DNA of 64,000 nucleotides, taken from assembly GCF_900019265.1 (NCBI RefSeq), contig NZ_CYGX02000023.1, positions 1-64,000 on the forward strand. Reading direction: 5' to 3'. Made by a program: the position numbers and the translations under genes. Shown here one piece after another: positions 16,273 to 25,551 of this stretch; the stretch's first letter is position 1, and every line of letters begins with the position of its first letter. The DNA comes from Paraburkholderia ribeironis (GTDB taxonomy: Bacteria; Pseudomonadota; Gammaproteobacteria; Burkholderiales; Burkholderiaceae). The notes under the pieces were generated by a model. It was not told the origin of the DNA. It saw nothing but the letters and a program-made list of their open reading frames with translations, and made no database searches.

Positions 16273-17520
16273 ATGAGCTGGACACGGGAACAGAGAAACG
16301 TCACGATCGCCGCGTATCTCGGCTGGACGCTCGACGCATTCGATTTCTTTCTGATGGTGTTTGTCTTGAAAGATATCGCGGCGGAATTCAATACGACCAT
16401 TCCGTCGGTGGCCGTCGCCATTATGCTGACCTTGATGATGCGTCCGGTCGGCGCCTTGATTTTCGGCTGGCTTGCCGACAAATACGGCCGCCGTCCCACG
16501 CTGATGGTCAACATCGCGTGCTTCTCGCTGCTGGAGTTGCTGTCCGGGCTCTCGCCGAATCTGATGACGCTGCTGGTGCTGCGCGCGCTGTTCGGCATTG
16601 CGATGGGCGGCGAATGGGGCGTCGGCGGCGCACTGACGATGGAAACCGTGCCGCCGAAATCGCGCGGCATCGTTTCCGGACTGCTGCAGGCCGGTTATCC
16701 GAGCGGCTATCTGCTGGCCTCGATCGTGTTCGGGGTGTTCTTTCAATACATCGGCTGGCGCGGCATGTTCTTCGTCGGCGTGCTGCCCGCGCTGCTCGTG
16801 CTCTACATCCGCGCGCATGTACCGGAGTCGCCGGCGTTCAAGACGCTCGAAAAGAAAGCGCACCCTGGTCTCGTCGCCACGCTCAAGCAAAACGTCGGCC
16901 TGTCGATCTACGCGATCATCTTGATGACCGCGTTCAACTTCTTCTCGCATGGCTCGCAGGATCTGTATCCCACCTTCCTGCGCGTGCAGCGTCAGTTCGA
17001 TGCGCACACGGTGTCGTGGATCACGATCACGCTGAACATCGGCGCGATCTGCGGCGGGCTATTCTTCGGCTGGTTTTCGGAACAGATCGGCCGCAGGCGC
17101 GCGATCTTCATCGCCGTGCTGATCGCGTTGCCGGTGCTGCCGCTGTGGGCCTTCTCGACCACGCCGGTGCTGCTCGCGCTCGGCGCATTCCTGATGCAGA
17201 TCTCCGTGCAGGGTGCATGGGGTGTGATTCCGGTGCACCTGAACGAAATCTCGCCCGACGAAATTCGCGCGACCTTCCCCGGTCTCGTGTATCAGCTCGG
17301 CAACCTGATCGCGTCGGTCAACGGCCCGTTGCAGGCCAGCGCCGCCGAAGCGCATGGCAACGACTACGCGCTGGTGATGGCGGTGGTGATCGGTATCGTC
17401 GTCGTGGTGATTGCCGCGCTGATTCCGTTCAGCCGCGAGCGCCGCGGCATCGACATGACGCAGTCGGCGGAAGAGGTTGCCGAGCACGCCGGGGCGAATC
17501 CCGCTGCGCAGCAGCTTTAA
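16273..17520 (+). CDS. MFS transporter, carboxylate/sialate:H+ symporter type
   Basis: The 415-residue inner-membrane protein has about 12 hydrophobic segments. Its N-terminus (TLDAFDFFLMVFVLKDIAAE) is characteristic of the sialate/lactate (NanT, Jen1-like) MFS branch. The loop 2-3 motif GWLADKYGRRP is at about residues 74-84, and GMGGEWGVGG-like sequence occurs in segment 4. Relatives import monocarboxylates, aromatic acids or sialic acid with protons. No catabolic gene for these is adjacent, so the substrate is unknown. AGGAGA precedes the start, and a strong terminator follows about 90 bases after the stop, so it is a single-gene unit. Confidence 0.87.
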   Translation: MSWTREQRNVTIAAYLGWTLDAFDFFLMVFVLKDIAAEFNTTIPSVAVAIMLTLMMRPVGALIFGWLADKYGRRPTLMVNIACFSLLELLSGLSPNLMTLLVLRALFGIAMGGEWGVGGALTMETVPPKSRGIVSGLLQAGYPSGYLLASIVFGVFFQYIGWRGMFFVGVLPALLVLYIRAHVPESPAFKTLEKKAHPGLVATLKQNVGLSIYAIILMTAFNFFSHGSQDLYPTFLRVQRQFDAHTVSWITITLNIGAICGGLFFGWFSEQIGRRRAIFIAVLIALPVLPLWAFSTTPVLLALGAFLMQISVQGAWGVIPVHLNEISPDEIRATFPGLVYQLGNLIASVNGPLQASAAEAHGNDYALVMAVVIGIVVVVIAALIPFSRERRGIDMTQSAEEVAEHAGANPAAQQL

Positions 17521-17608
17521 GCGTTTGAGTCACGCAGCTGCCAGGCGGCTATTTTGCGGGCGCCTTCTCAGGCACGATAGCCGCAAAGGCGGATAAAACC
17601 GCCATACG

Positions 17609-17646
17609 AGGCCGCTCCGATCCAGATCGGAACGGCCTTTTTATTT
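17609..17646 (+). terminator. Rho-independent terminator of the MFS gene
   Basis: AGGCCG...CGGCCT outer stem plus TCCGATC/GATCGGA inner stem (one C-A mismatch between them) forms a 13-bp hairpin at 17609-17638. TTTTTATTT follows. It separates the MFS gene from the fatty-acid operon. Confidence 0.85.
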
Positions 17647-17726
17647 CCGCTCGACGTGGCGCGTTGCGTGCGTCGAAACGGCTGGCGCTCATCAGATCTT
17701 CTAGAGGAGCTAGTCGACTGCGAGCC

Positions 17727-17773
17727 TTGCTCGCACAGACCACCCTTCACTATTCTGCAAAAAACGCACGTTT
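17727..17773 (+). promoter_or_regulatory. Promoter and PsrA-like operator of the fatty-acid operon
   Basis: TTGCTC (17727-17732) and TATTCT (17751-17756) are 18 bases apart. At the expected start site lies AAACGCACGTTT (17762-17773), an inverted repeat of AAAC around four bases. Pseudomonas PsrA, a TetR-family fatty-acid regulator, is known to bind (G/C)AAAC-N2-4-GTTT(G/C) sites. This fits autorepression by the TetR protein encoded 100 bases downstream. The match was found by eye. Confidence 0.55.
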
Positions 17774-17778
17774 CAAAT

Positions 17779-17830
17779 AGGCTTTTGAAGCAGGCTTTTG
17801 AAGCAGTTTTTTGAAGCAGGTTTTTGAATC
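17779..17830. repeat. Four tandem 13-bp repeats in the tetR leader
   Basis: AGGCTTTTGAAGC at 17779-17791 is repeated at 17792, 17805 (AGTTTTTTGAAGC) and 17818 (AGGTTTTTGAATC). The period of 13 bases excludes a coding role. The array lies between the operator and the tetR start at 17873, thus in the 5' leader. Confidence 0.85.
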
Positions 17831-17872
17831 GCTTGTTTGCGAGCCGGGCGACCGGCAACCAGGAGACGCAAC

Positions 17873-18721
17873 ATGGCTGTTCGCACGACGGGCCGGCTTG
17901 CCGGCGATACGAAGTCCCGCATCCTCGACGCCGCCGAATCACTGTTCATCGAATACGGCTACGAGGCGATGTCGCTGCGCCAGATCACCGCCCGCGCCGA
18001 AGTCAATCTCGCGGCGGTCAACTATCACTTCGGCAGCAAGGAATCGCTGATCCACTCGATGTTGTCGCGCCGCCTCGACCAGCTCAACGAAGCACGGCTG
18101 AAACTGCTCGACCGCTTCGATGCGATGCTCGGCGAGCGTCTGACCTGCGAGCACGTGCTCGGCGCGATGTTCATTCCGGCGCTGCGTCTGTCGCGCGATC
18201 CGCAGGTCGGCGGCAAGGCGTTTCTGCGTTTGCTGGGCCGCGCTTATACCGATCCGTCGTCGTTCATTCGCGACTTTCTGAACGGGCACTACGCGTCGGT
18301 GGCGCAGCGCTTTTTCGATGCATTCCAGCGCGCGTTGCCGCACCTGCCGCGCGAGGAACTCGGCTGGCGTTTGCATTTTGCGATCGGTGCGCTCTCGGGC
18401 GTGCTGGCCGGCACCGATACCGACCGCCTGATCGCCGAGTTCTCACAGGGCAAGTCGATGAACGACCTGCAGTTGACCGCGCGCCTCGCATCGCTGATGG
18501 TGGCCGCGCTCAAGGCGCCGCTGCCGGACGACTCGCAACTGGCCGCGTTCGCCACAGTGCTGGGCGACGCGAGCGAAGGCGGCGCTGAGGGCAGCGCGGC
18601 AAGCGAAACCGCATGCACGCCGCAAGGCGCCAGCGCGACGGTGGTCGCTCCAGCGGCGCAAAGCACAGTGGACGCGATGCGCGAGGTTCGCCCCGCGGTT
18701 CGCCCCGCCGTTCGCTCGTAA
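17873..18721 (+). CDS. TetR-family regulator, probable PsrA-like fatty-acid regulator
   Basis: The 282-residue regulator has an N-terminal TetR helix-turn-helix (residues about 14-60: AAESLFIEYGYEAMSLRQIT, then NLAAVNYHFGSK). A helical ligand domain follows, then a roughly 70-residue Ala/Ser/Val-rich tail that ends in an imperfect repeat (VRPAVRPAV). The ATG at 17873 follows GGAG. The tail is longer than usual for TetR proteins. It is first in the rightward operon with fadE, fabG, maoC, thiolase and fadD, so it likely senses a fatty acyl ligand and represses the operon. The AAAC-N4-GTTT operator 100 bases upstream supports this. The role is inferred from context. Confidence 0.85.
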   Translation: MAVRTTGRLAGDTKSRILDAAESLFIEYGYEAMSLRQITARAEVNLAAVNYHFGSKESLIHSMLSRRLDQLNEARLKLLDRFDAMLGERLTCEHVLGAMFIPALRLSRDPQVGGKAFLRLLGRAYTDPSSFIRDFLNGHYASVAQRFFDAFQRALPHLPREELGWRLHFAIGALSGVLAGTDTDRLIAEFSQGKSMNDLQLTARLASLMVAALKAPLPDDSQLAAFATVLGDASEGGAEGSAASETACTPQGASATVVAPAAQSTVDAMREVRPAVRPAVRS

Positions 18722-18835
18722 GGCAACAACGACGCGCAGCGCAACAGCCGGACCACCCGACAGAAGATCAACCGAACTCGAGCCGTCCGCACCCCGCGAA
18801 TACGGTCGCGCATCATCGGCACAGGAGGAGGCATC

Positions 18836-21334
18836 ATGCCGTGGTTCATCCTGGTACTCGTCATTGCCGCTCTGGCGCTCGTCTATATCCAGGCGCGAGC
18901 GTCATGGTGGCTGGCTGCCATGATCGTCTGGGTGGCGCTCGCGCATGTCAGCGGTGCAGCGGGCTCTGTCGTCACGACGCTGTTCGCGATCGTGCTGGTC
19001 CTCCCCGCTCTCGTGCTCACGCTCAAGCCGCTGCGCCGCGCATGGCTGACGAGGCCCGTGCTCGACGCGTTCCGCCGGGTCCTGCCGGAGATGTCGCCCA
19101 CCGAGCGCGATGCGCTCGAAGCCGGCACCGTCTGGTGGGACGCCGAACTGTTCTCCGGACGCCCGCGCTGGCATACGCTGCTCGGCTATGGACCGGCCAC
19201 GCTGACTGCCGAAGAACAGGCTTTCCTCGACGTCGAATGCGAGCAGTTGTGCGATCTCGCGAACGACTGGGAAACCACCATGGTCTGGCAGGATCTGTCG
19301 CCGGCCACGTGGCAATTCATCAAGGAGCGCGGCTTTCTCGGCATGATCATTCCGAAGCAGTACGGCGGCAAGCAGTTCTCGGCGTACGCGCATTCGCAGG
19401 TCATCATGAAGCTGGCTTCGCGCTGCTCGGCTGCCGCCGTGTCGGTGATGGTGCCGAACTCGCTCGGCCCCGCCGAATTGCTGATGCAATACGGCACCGA
19501 AGCCCAGAAGAACCACTACCTGCCGCGTCTCGCGCGTGGCGAGGACATTCCCTGCTTTGCGCTGACGAGCCCTTACGCGGGCTCCGACGCCGCGGCGATT
19601 CCGGACGTCGGCATCGTCTGCAAGGGCGTGTTCGAAGGCCGCGAAACGCTCGGCTTTCGCCTCACGTGGGACAAGCGCTACATCACGCTCGGACCGATCG
19701 CGACCGTGCTCGGCCTCGCGTTCCGCGCACTCGACCCCGACCACCTGCTCGGCCCGAATGACGAGCCAGGCATTACCTGCGCGCTGATTCCGGCCGACCA
19801 CCCGGGCGTGAACATCGGTCGTCGTCATTGGCCGCTGAATGCGGTGTTCCAGAACGGCCCAAACTCGGGCGAAGACGTGTTCATTCCGCTCGACTGGGTG
19901 ATCGGCGGACGCGCGCAAGTGGGCAACGGCTGGCGCATGCTAATGGAATGTCTCGCGGCGGGCCGGGCGATTTCGCTGCCGTCGTCGAACGTCGGGATAG
20001 CGAAGATCGCCGTGCGCGGCACCAGCGCTTATGCCGCGATTCGCCGCCAGTTCCGCACCGCTGTCGGCAAGTTCGAGGGCGTGCAGGAGGCGCTCGGCCG
20101 CATGGGCGGCAATCTGTACGTGATGGACGCCGCGCGCCGCCTCTCCGCGCAGGCGGTGGACCTCGGCGAAAAGCCATCGGTCATTTCGGCAATCGCGAAG
20201 TACCACATCACGGAGCGCGCCCGCATGGTCATCAACGACGGCATGGACGTCGCCGCCGGCAAGGGCATCTGCATGGGGCCGTCGAACTTTCTGGCGCGCG
20301 CCTATCAGCAGATGCCGATCTCGATCACCGTGGAAGGCGCGAACATTCTCACGCGTTGCCTGATCATCTTCGGCCAGGGTGCGCTGCGCTGTCATCCGTA
20401 CGTGCTCAAGGAAATGACGGCGACGCGCGAACCGGATCACGCCAGGGCGCTGCGTGATTTCGACGCGGCATTCTTCGGTCACGTGAGCTTCACGCTCTCC
20501 AACGTCGTGCGCAGTGCCGTGTACGGCATCACGGCCGGCGCGTTGATCGCGCGGCCGCGCACCGCTTACGCGCCGCTCCATGCGTACTATCGCGCGGCCA
20601 CGCGCCTGTCGACTGCGTTCGCGCTGCTCGCCGACGTCTCGATGCTCGTGCTCGGTGGCGATCTGAAACGTCGTGAACGCCTCTCCGGGCGCCTGGGCGA
20701 CGTGCTGTCCCAGCTGTACCTGATCTCGGCCACGCTCAAGCGCTTCGAAGACGAAGGCCGCCAGCAGGACGATCTGCCGCTCGTGCGCTGGGGCGTCGAG
20801 GATGCGTTGTACAAGGCCCAGCACGCGCTCGACGGCGTGCTCGCGAATTACCCGAACCGGCTGGCCGCCGGCCTCGTGCGGTTAATCGCCTTGCCGTTCG
20901 GACTGCCGTACCGTGAGCCGTCGGACCGGCTCGGCAGCGAAATCGCGGAGCTGATGCAAACGCCCGGCGCGGCGCGCGAGCGGTTGTTGTCCGACTCGTA
21001 CGTGCCGCATCCGGATGTCGATGCACTCGGCTACGGCGAGCTGGCGTTCGAGCTGAATGCGCGCTTCGCGCAGATCGAGCAGAAGCTGCGCGATGCAGTC
21101 GGGCAAGGCCTGCTCGCGCCGATGCCGCAAAGCTTCGCGCAACTCGCCGCATGGAGCGACGCGGCGCAGCAGCAAGGGCTGATCGACACCGACGAGCGCC
21201 GCGTGCTCGACGATTACGCGCGTTACGGCGCGCAAGTCGTCCGGGTCGACGACTTCCCGGCCGACTTCGACATGTTGGCCGGTCTGCAAAAGCGCAAGGA
21301 GACGCTCGACAAGGCGCTGGAACTCTCGACGTGA
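18836..21334 (+). CDS. fadE: Acyl-CoA dehydrogenase, FadE type
   Basis: At 832 residues it matches the long FadE type of acyl-CoA dehydrogenase (E. coli FadE is 814), which starts beta-oxidation by making trans-2-enoyl-CoA with FAD. Two N-terminal hydrophobic segments (residues about 1-65) anchor it to the membrane. The dehydrogenase domain follows (for example PKQYGGKQFSAYAHS, and CFALTSPYAGSDA in the FAD-binding middle domain, then ITVEGANILTRCLIIFGQGA). A C-terminal FadE-specific region (DUF1974) completes it. AGGAGGAGG precedes the ATG. It follows the TetR gene by 114 bases in the same direction. Electrons would pass to an ETF-like acceptor not encoded here. Confidence 0.92.
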   Translation: MPWFILVLVIAALALVYIQARASWWLAAMIVWVALAHVSGAAGSVVTTLFAIVLVLPALVLTLKPLRRAWLTRPVLDAFRRVLPEMSPTERDALEAGTVWWDAELFSGRPRWHTLLGYGPATLTAEEQAFLDVECEQLCDLANDWETTMVWQDLSPATWQFIKERGFLGMIIPKQYGGKQFSAYAHSQVIMKLASRCSAAAVSVMVPNSLGPAELLMQYGTEAQKNHYLPRLARGEDIPCFALTSPYAGSDAAAIPDVGIVCKGVFEGRETLGFRLTWDKRYITLGPIATVLGLAFRALDPDHLLGPNDEPGITCALIPADHPGVNIGRRHWPLNAVFQNGPNSGEDVFIPLDWVIGGRAQVGNGWRMLMECLAAGRAISLPSSNVGIAKIAVRGTSAYAAIRRQFRTAVGKFEGVQEALGRMGGNLYVMDAARRLSAQAVDLGEKPSVISAIAKYHITERARMVINDGMDVAAGKGICMGPSNFLARAYQQMPISITVEGANILTRCLIIFGQGALRCHPYVLKEMTATREPDHARALRDFDAAFFGHVSFTLSNVVRSAVYGITAGALIARPRTAYAPLHAYYRAATRLSTAFALLADVSMLVLGGDLKRRERLSGRLGDVLSQLYLISATLKRFEDEGRQQDDLPLVRWGVEDALYKAQHALDGVLANYPNRLAAGLVRLIALPFGLPYREPSDRLGSEIAELMQTPGAARERLLSDSYVPHPDVDALGYGELAFELNARFAQIEQKLRDAVGQGLLAPMPQSFAQLAAWSDAAQQQGLIDTDERRVLDDYARYGAQVVRVDDFPADFDMLAGLQKRKETLDKALELST

Positions 21335-21538
21335 CTTGCGGTGTGATTTGCGGTGTGAATCAAGGCCCGAATCACGGGCTCGGTTCCTGAGAAAACCCTG
21401 GGCGGATCGGGAAAGCGTACCCGCCGCGCCCGACTCAGTGCACACTGACACACGGCCGACGTCCCCCAAGAGGACTTCCTGCGGGGCGTGCCCCAAGGGC
21501 ACTTCCGGCGAGGCGCCTCCAGCGGAGCAACCAAGAAA

Positions 21539-22999
21539 ATGAACGACTCCTATCTGAACTTCGTCAATTCGCCGTTCGGCGCGCGCTTCGTACGCGCGCT
21601 CGGGTTGCCGTCGCCGGAGGTGCTGCGCCGTTATCGCGCGGATCAGCCCGAGTTCGAGGGCCTCGTGGCGATCGGTGCAGGCCGCGCCCCGCATCTGCTC
21701 GATGCGCTCGCGAGCCTGGTGGTGAGCATCGGCGTCACCAGCGTCGCGCATGAGAGCGCGGGACTGTGGGTGCCGCTCGCCCAACGTCACGGTCTGATGA
21801 CCGGGCGCTTCGAACCGGCGGAAGCCGGCTCGCCGGGCAAGCTCGCTGCACTGTTATTCGACGCGAGCGGTATCGAGGACAGCAGCCAGCTGCAACCGCT
21901 GCACGGCTTCTTTCACGATACGCTGCGCTCGCTCGGCAAATGCGGACGCATCGTCGTGCTAGGACGGCCGCCGCAAGCGTGCGCAAGCCCGCGCCAGTGG
22001 ACCGCGCAGCGCGCGCTCGAAGGACTGACGCGTTCGCTCGGCAAGGAAGCGCGGCGCGGCATCACCGCGAATCTCGTGTATATCGCGCAAGGTGCGGAGC
22101 ACGATATCGAAGCGACGTTGCGCTTCTTTCTGTCGCCGCGTTCGGCGTATGTGTCCGGGCAGGTGGTGACAATCGACACCAGCGCCGCTAGAGACACCAG
22201 CGACACCAGCAACACCCGCAACACCGGCAACGCCCGCCCCCTGACGACACCCGCGTTCGACTGGGCGCAGCCGCTCGCGGGCCGGCGCGCGGTCGTGACC
22301 GGCGCGGCGCGCGGGATCGGCGCGTCGATTGCGAGCGTGCTGGCCGCCGAAGGCGCGCACGTGATCGGCATCGATATCCCGTCGGCGCGCGACGCGCTCG
22401 ACGCCACATTGCGTCAGCTGAACGGCACCGCGCTCGCGTTCGACATCGCCGCGCCAGAAGCCCCCGCGCAGATCGCCGCCGCGCTCGACGAACAGGGCGT
22501 GGACATCATCGTGCACAACGCCGGCATCACGAAAGACAAGACCATCGCGAAGATGACCGACGCCATGTGGCAAAGCGTCATTGACATCAATCTGGGCGCG
22601 CAGGAACGGATCGACGACGCGTTGCTCGGCGCCGGCATCCTGCGCGACGGTGGCCGCATCATCGCGGTGTCGTCGATCAGCGGCATTGCGGGCAACCGTG
22701 GCCAGACCAATTACGCGACATCGAAGGCCGGCGTGATCGGCCGCGTGCAGAGCATGGCGCCGCATCTGCAAGCGCGCGGCATCACGATCAACGCGGTCGC
22801 GCCCGGCTTCATCGAAACGCAGATGACCGCGAAGATCCCGCTGACCCTGCGCGAAGCGGGCCGCCGCATGAACTCGATGAGCCAGGGCGGCCAACCGGTC
22901 GACGTCGCGCAGACCATCGCGTGGCTCGCGCATCCGGGGTCGGGCGGCATCAGCGGCCAGGTGGTACGCGTGTGCGGACAAAGCCTGATCGGAGCATGA
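21539..22999 (+). CDS. High-molecular-weight FabG (two-domain 3-oxoacyl-CoA/ACP reductase)
   Basis: The 486-residue protein contains a degenerate N-terminal flavodoxin-like half (about 1-212) and a complete C-terminal SDR domain. The NAD(P) motif TGAARGIG is at 254-261, HNAG at 326-329, and the catalytic set is S379, Y392 and K396 (YATSK). The linker at 219-231 is a short Asx/Thr repeat (DTSDTSNTRNTGN). Two-domain FabG proteins often prefer NADH and CoA thioesters, so here it probably serves as the 3-hydroxyacyl-CoA dehydrogenase step of the pathway. The ATG at 21539 gives the family-typical N-terminus, although no strong ribosome site precedes it. Its stop overlaps the maoC start (ATGA), indicating translational coupling. 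Confidence 0.88.
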   Translation: MNDSYLNFVNSPFGARFVRALGLPSPEVLRRYRADQPEFEGLVAIGAGRAPHLLDALASLVVSIGVTSVAHESAGLWVPLAQRHGLMTGRFEPAEAGSPGKLAALLFDASGIEDSSQLQPLHGFFHDTLRSLGKCGRIVVLGRPPQACASPRQWTAQRALEGLTRSLGKEARRGITANLVYIAQGAEHDIEATLRFFLSPRSAYVSGQVVTIDTSAARDTSDTSNTRNTGNARPLTTPAFDWAQPLAGRRAVVTGAARGIGASIASVLAAEGAHVIGIDIPSARDALDATLRQLNGTALAFDIAAPEAPAQIAAALDEQGVDIIVHNAGITKDKTIAKMTDAMWQSVIDINLGAQERIDDALLGAGILRDGGRIIAVSSISGIAGNRGQTNYATSKAGVIGRVQSMAPHLQARGITINAVAPGFIETQMTAKIPLTLREAGRRMNSMSQGGQPVDVAQTIAWLAHPGSGGISGQVVRVCGQSLIGA

Positions 23000-23970
23000 G
23001 CATGGGTGAACCGGGTGATCCGTTCGGGGACGGTCGCGCATCAGGCCCGGCGCGGCCCGACGCGAGCCGGTTTGGCGCGACGCGGCCGAAGACCGTCGTC
23101 GTCGATCGCTTGCCCGCGCCGGCGAAACTCTACGCACGCGCGCTGTCGGGCATCGTCAAGCGCGGGCGTGATACGCATCTGCCGCATCTGCCGCATCTGC
23201 CGCCGCTGCGCCTCGTGCGCCCCGCGGTCGCGCTCGATCCGGGTCCGATCTGGCGTTACGCACGCGTGTGTGGCTTCATTCCCGAGCACGGCGTGCCGCT
23301 CACGTATCCGCACCTGCTGGCGTTTCCGCTGCATCTGCTGATGCTGACCGACCCGGCGTTTCCGTGGCCGGCGCTCGGCCTCCTGCATCTGGCCAACCAT
23401 GTGCGTCTGCGCCGGCCGCTTACGTACAAGGACATGCTGCGCGTCGAAGTGGAATTCGGCGCGCTGCTGCATCACGACAAAGGCCAGGCGTTCGTGCTGC
23501 ATACCCGCATGTACCGGCGCGGCGAGGCGGTGTGGGACGGCGACAGCGTCTATCTGAAACGCGCCGTGCCGGCGAGCGGCAGTCCGCTCGCTCCACTCGA
23601 GCCCGCGCCGGCCGCCCTGCAGCGCGTCGCGCGCTGGCAACTCGCGCCGCAACTGGGCCGCGACTATGCGAGCGTGTCCGGCGACTACAACCCGATCCAC
23701 CTCAGCGCGTTGTCTGCCAAGGCGTTCGGCTTTCCGCGTGCGATCGCGCACGGCATGTGGACGCTGGCGCGCGCCACCTCCGCGCTGCAACCGCCGAAGC
23801 CGCTGGCCGAAGCCACGCTCAGCGCGGAATTCAAGCTGCCGCTGCTGTTGCCGGGTGAAGCGTCGTTGTGGAGCGCGGCGCCGTCGCTGATCGAACGCGA
23901 CATCGAGGTGCGCGATATCGCCGGCGAAAAGCCGCATCTGCGCGCCCGCATGCAGTGGCGGCTGCAATGA
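22996..23970 (+). CDS. MaoC-like hotdog enoyl-CoA hydratase
   Basis: The 324-residue protein is a double-hotdog MaoC-type hydratase. The hydratase-2 signature with catalytic Asp and His (SGDYNPIHLSALSAKAFGF) is at about residues 227-245, followed by AIAHGMW. It would hydrate trans-2-enoyl-CoA to the 3-hydroxy thioester, the step between FadE and the FabG-type enzyme. The ATG at 22996 overlaps the fabG stop by four bases. The first 40 residues are Pro/Arg-rich and probably disordered. MaoC enzymes make the (R)-3-hydroxy isomer, which suits a FabG partner rather than a classical FadB. Confidence 0.85.
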   Translation: MSMGEPGDPFGDGRASGPARPDASRFGATRPKTVVVDRLPAPAKLYARALSGIVKRGRDTHLPHLPHLPPLRLVRPAVALDPGPIWRYARVCGFIPEHGVPLTYPHLLAFPLHLLMLTDPAFPWPALGLLHLANHVRLRRPLTYKDMLRVEVEFGALLHHDKGQAFVLHTRMYRRGEAVWDGDSVYLKRAVPASGSPLAPLEPAPAALQRVARWQLAPQLGRDYASVSGDYNPIHLSALSAKAFGFPRAIAHGMWTLARATSALQPPKPLAEATLSAEFKLPLLLPGEASLWSAAPSLIERDIEVRDIAGEKPHLRARMQWRLQ

Positions 23971-24138
23971 CGCGCGCCCGCCGGTCGCATCGCGGAATGG
24001 AATTGAAGCGGTGCGCAAATCGTTGTTGCATTGGGGCGGGTGATTGGCCATCGCCCGAACCGCATCGGCCGCACCGTTCATGCCATTCGCACCACTCAAT
24101 AACCAGGGAAACCAGGGAACGACCCGAAGGAGCCGAGC

Positions 24139-25440
24139 ATGTCCAACCCGCTACCCGCCGTGCGCCGCGTCGCCATCGTCGGGGGTAACCGGATTCCGTT
24201 TGCCCGCTCGAATACCGCCTACGCGACCGCGTCGAATCAGGACATGCTGAGCTTCACGCTGCAAGGCCTGATCGACCGCTACGACCTGCATGGCGAACGT
24301 CTGGGCGAAGTCGCCGCCGGCGCCGTGATCAAGCATTCGCGCGATTTCAATCTGACGCGCGAAGCCGTGCTGTCCACCACGCTCGCAAAGCAAACGCCCG
24401 CGTACGACGTGCAACAGGCGTGCGGCACCGGACTCGAAGCGGCCATCCTCGTCGCCAACAAGATCGCGCTCGGGCAGATCGAGGCGGGCATCGCGGGCGG
24501 CGTCGACTCCACATCCGATGCGCCAATCGGCGTCAACGAGCAGATGCGCCGGATCCTGCTCGAAGCGAACCGCAGCCGCAGCACAGGACAGCGCGTCGGC
24601 GCGCTGGCCAAGCTGCGGCCCGGCATGCTCTTCAAGCCGCTGCTGCCGCGCAACAGCGAACCCCGCACCGGGCTGTCGATGGGCGAGCATTGCGAGCTGA
24701 TGGCCAAACGCTGGAACATCTCGCGCGAGGCGCAGGACGTGCTCGCGTACGACAGCCATCGCAAGCTTGCCGATGCGTACGCACGCGGCTTCGTCAACGA
24801 TCTGATGACGCCGTACCGGGGACTCGCACGCGACAACAATCTGCGCGCCGATCTGACGCTCGAAAAGCTCGCCAGCCTCAAGCCCGCGTTCGACCGCGAC
24901 GCCGGCACGCTGACCGCCGGCAACTCGACACCGCTCACCGACGGCGCGTCGGCCGTGCTGCTCGCGAGCGACGCGTGGGCCGATCGGCACGGGCTGCCGG
25001 TGCTCGCGTCTCTGAGTTGGTCGGAGACTGCCGCCGTCGACTTTTTCGACCAGAAGGAAGGCCTGTTGATGGCGCCCGCGTATGCCGTGCCGCGCATGCT
25101 GGCGCGCGCCGGCCTCACGTTGCAGGACTTCGATCGCTACGAAATCCACGAAGCGTTCGCAGCCCAGGTGTTGTGCACGCTCGCGGCGTGGCAGGATGAC
25201 GAGTATTGCCGCACGCAACTCGGCTTGCCGGGCCCGCTCGGCGCGATCGATCGGACCAGAATGAACGTGAACGGCGGCTCGCTCGCCACCGGTCATCCGT
25301 TCGCGGCGACTGGCGGGCGTATCGTCGCCAGCCTCGCGAAGATGCTCGCGCAACTCGACAAGCCGGCCGGCACCGCACGCGGGCTGATTTCGATCTGCGC
25401 GGCGGGCGGCCAGGGGGTGGTCGCGATACTGGAACGGTGA
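24139..25440 (+). CDS. fadI: Acetyl-CoA acyltransferase (thiolase), FadI type
   Basis: The 433-residue thiolase has the acyl-accepting Cys95 (QQACGTGLEA), IHEAF with His337, GHPFAATG with His386, and the second catalytic Cys420 in CAAGGQG. Length matches FadI (about 436). It cleaves 3-ketoacyl-CoA to acetyl-CoA and a shortened acyl-CoA, completing the beta-oxidation round begun by the upstream fadE, maoC and fabG-type genes. It lies 168 bases after maoC and 111 before fadD, with GGAG-type sites before the start. No FadJ partner is present. Confidence 0.88.
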   Translation: MSNPLPAVRRVAIVGGNRIPFARSNTAYATASNQDMLSFTLQGLIDRYDLHGERLGEVAAGAVIKHSRDFNLTREAVLSTTLAKQTPAYDVQQACGTGLEAAILVANKIALGQIEAGIAGGVDSTSDAPIGVNEQMRRILLEANRSRSTGQRVGALAKLRPGMLFKPLLPRNSEPRTGLSMGEHCELMAKRWNISREAQDVLAYDSHRKLADAYARGFVNDLMTPYRGLARDNNLRADLTLEKLASLKPAFDRDAGTLTAGNSTPLTDGASAVLLASDAWADRHGLPVLASLSWSETAAVDFFDQKEGLLMAPAYAVPRMLARAGLTLQDFDRYEIHEAFAAQVLCTLAAWQDDEYCRTQLGLPGPLGAIDRTRMNVNGGSLATGHPFAATGGRIVASLAKMLAQLDKPAGTARGLISICAAGGQGVVAILER

Positions 25441-25551
25441 GCGGCGCGGCACCCTGCCGTGCGCGGCCACCATGCACGCCTGGTTCGCTTCGAGCACTGG
25501 CCGCAACACCGGCACACAATTAGATGAAGCCACGGCTTCAGGAGATGACCG

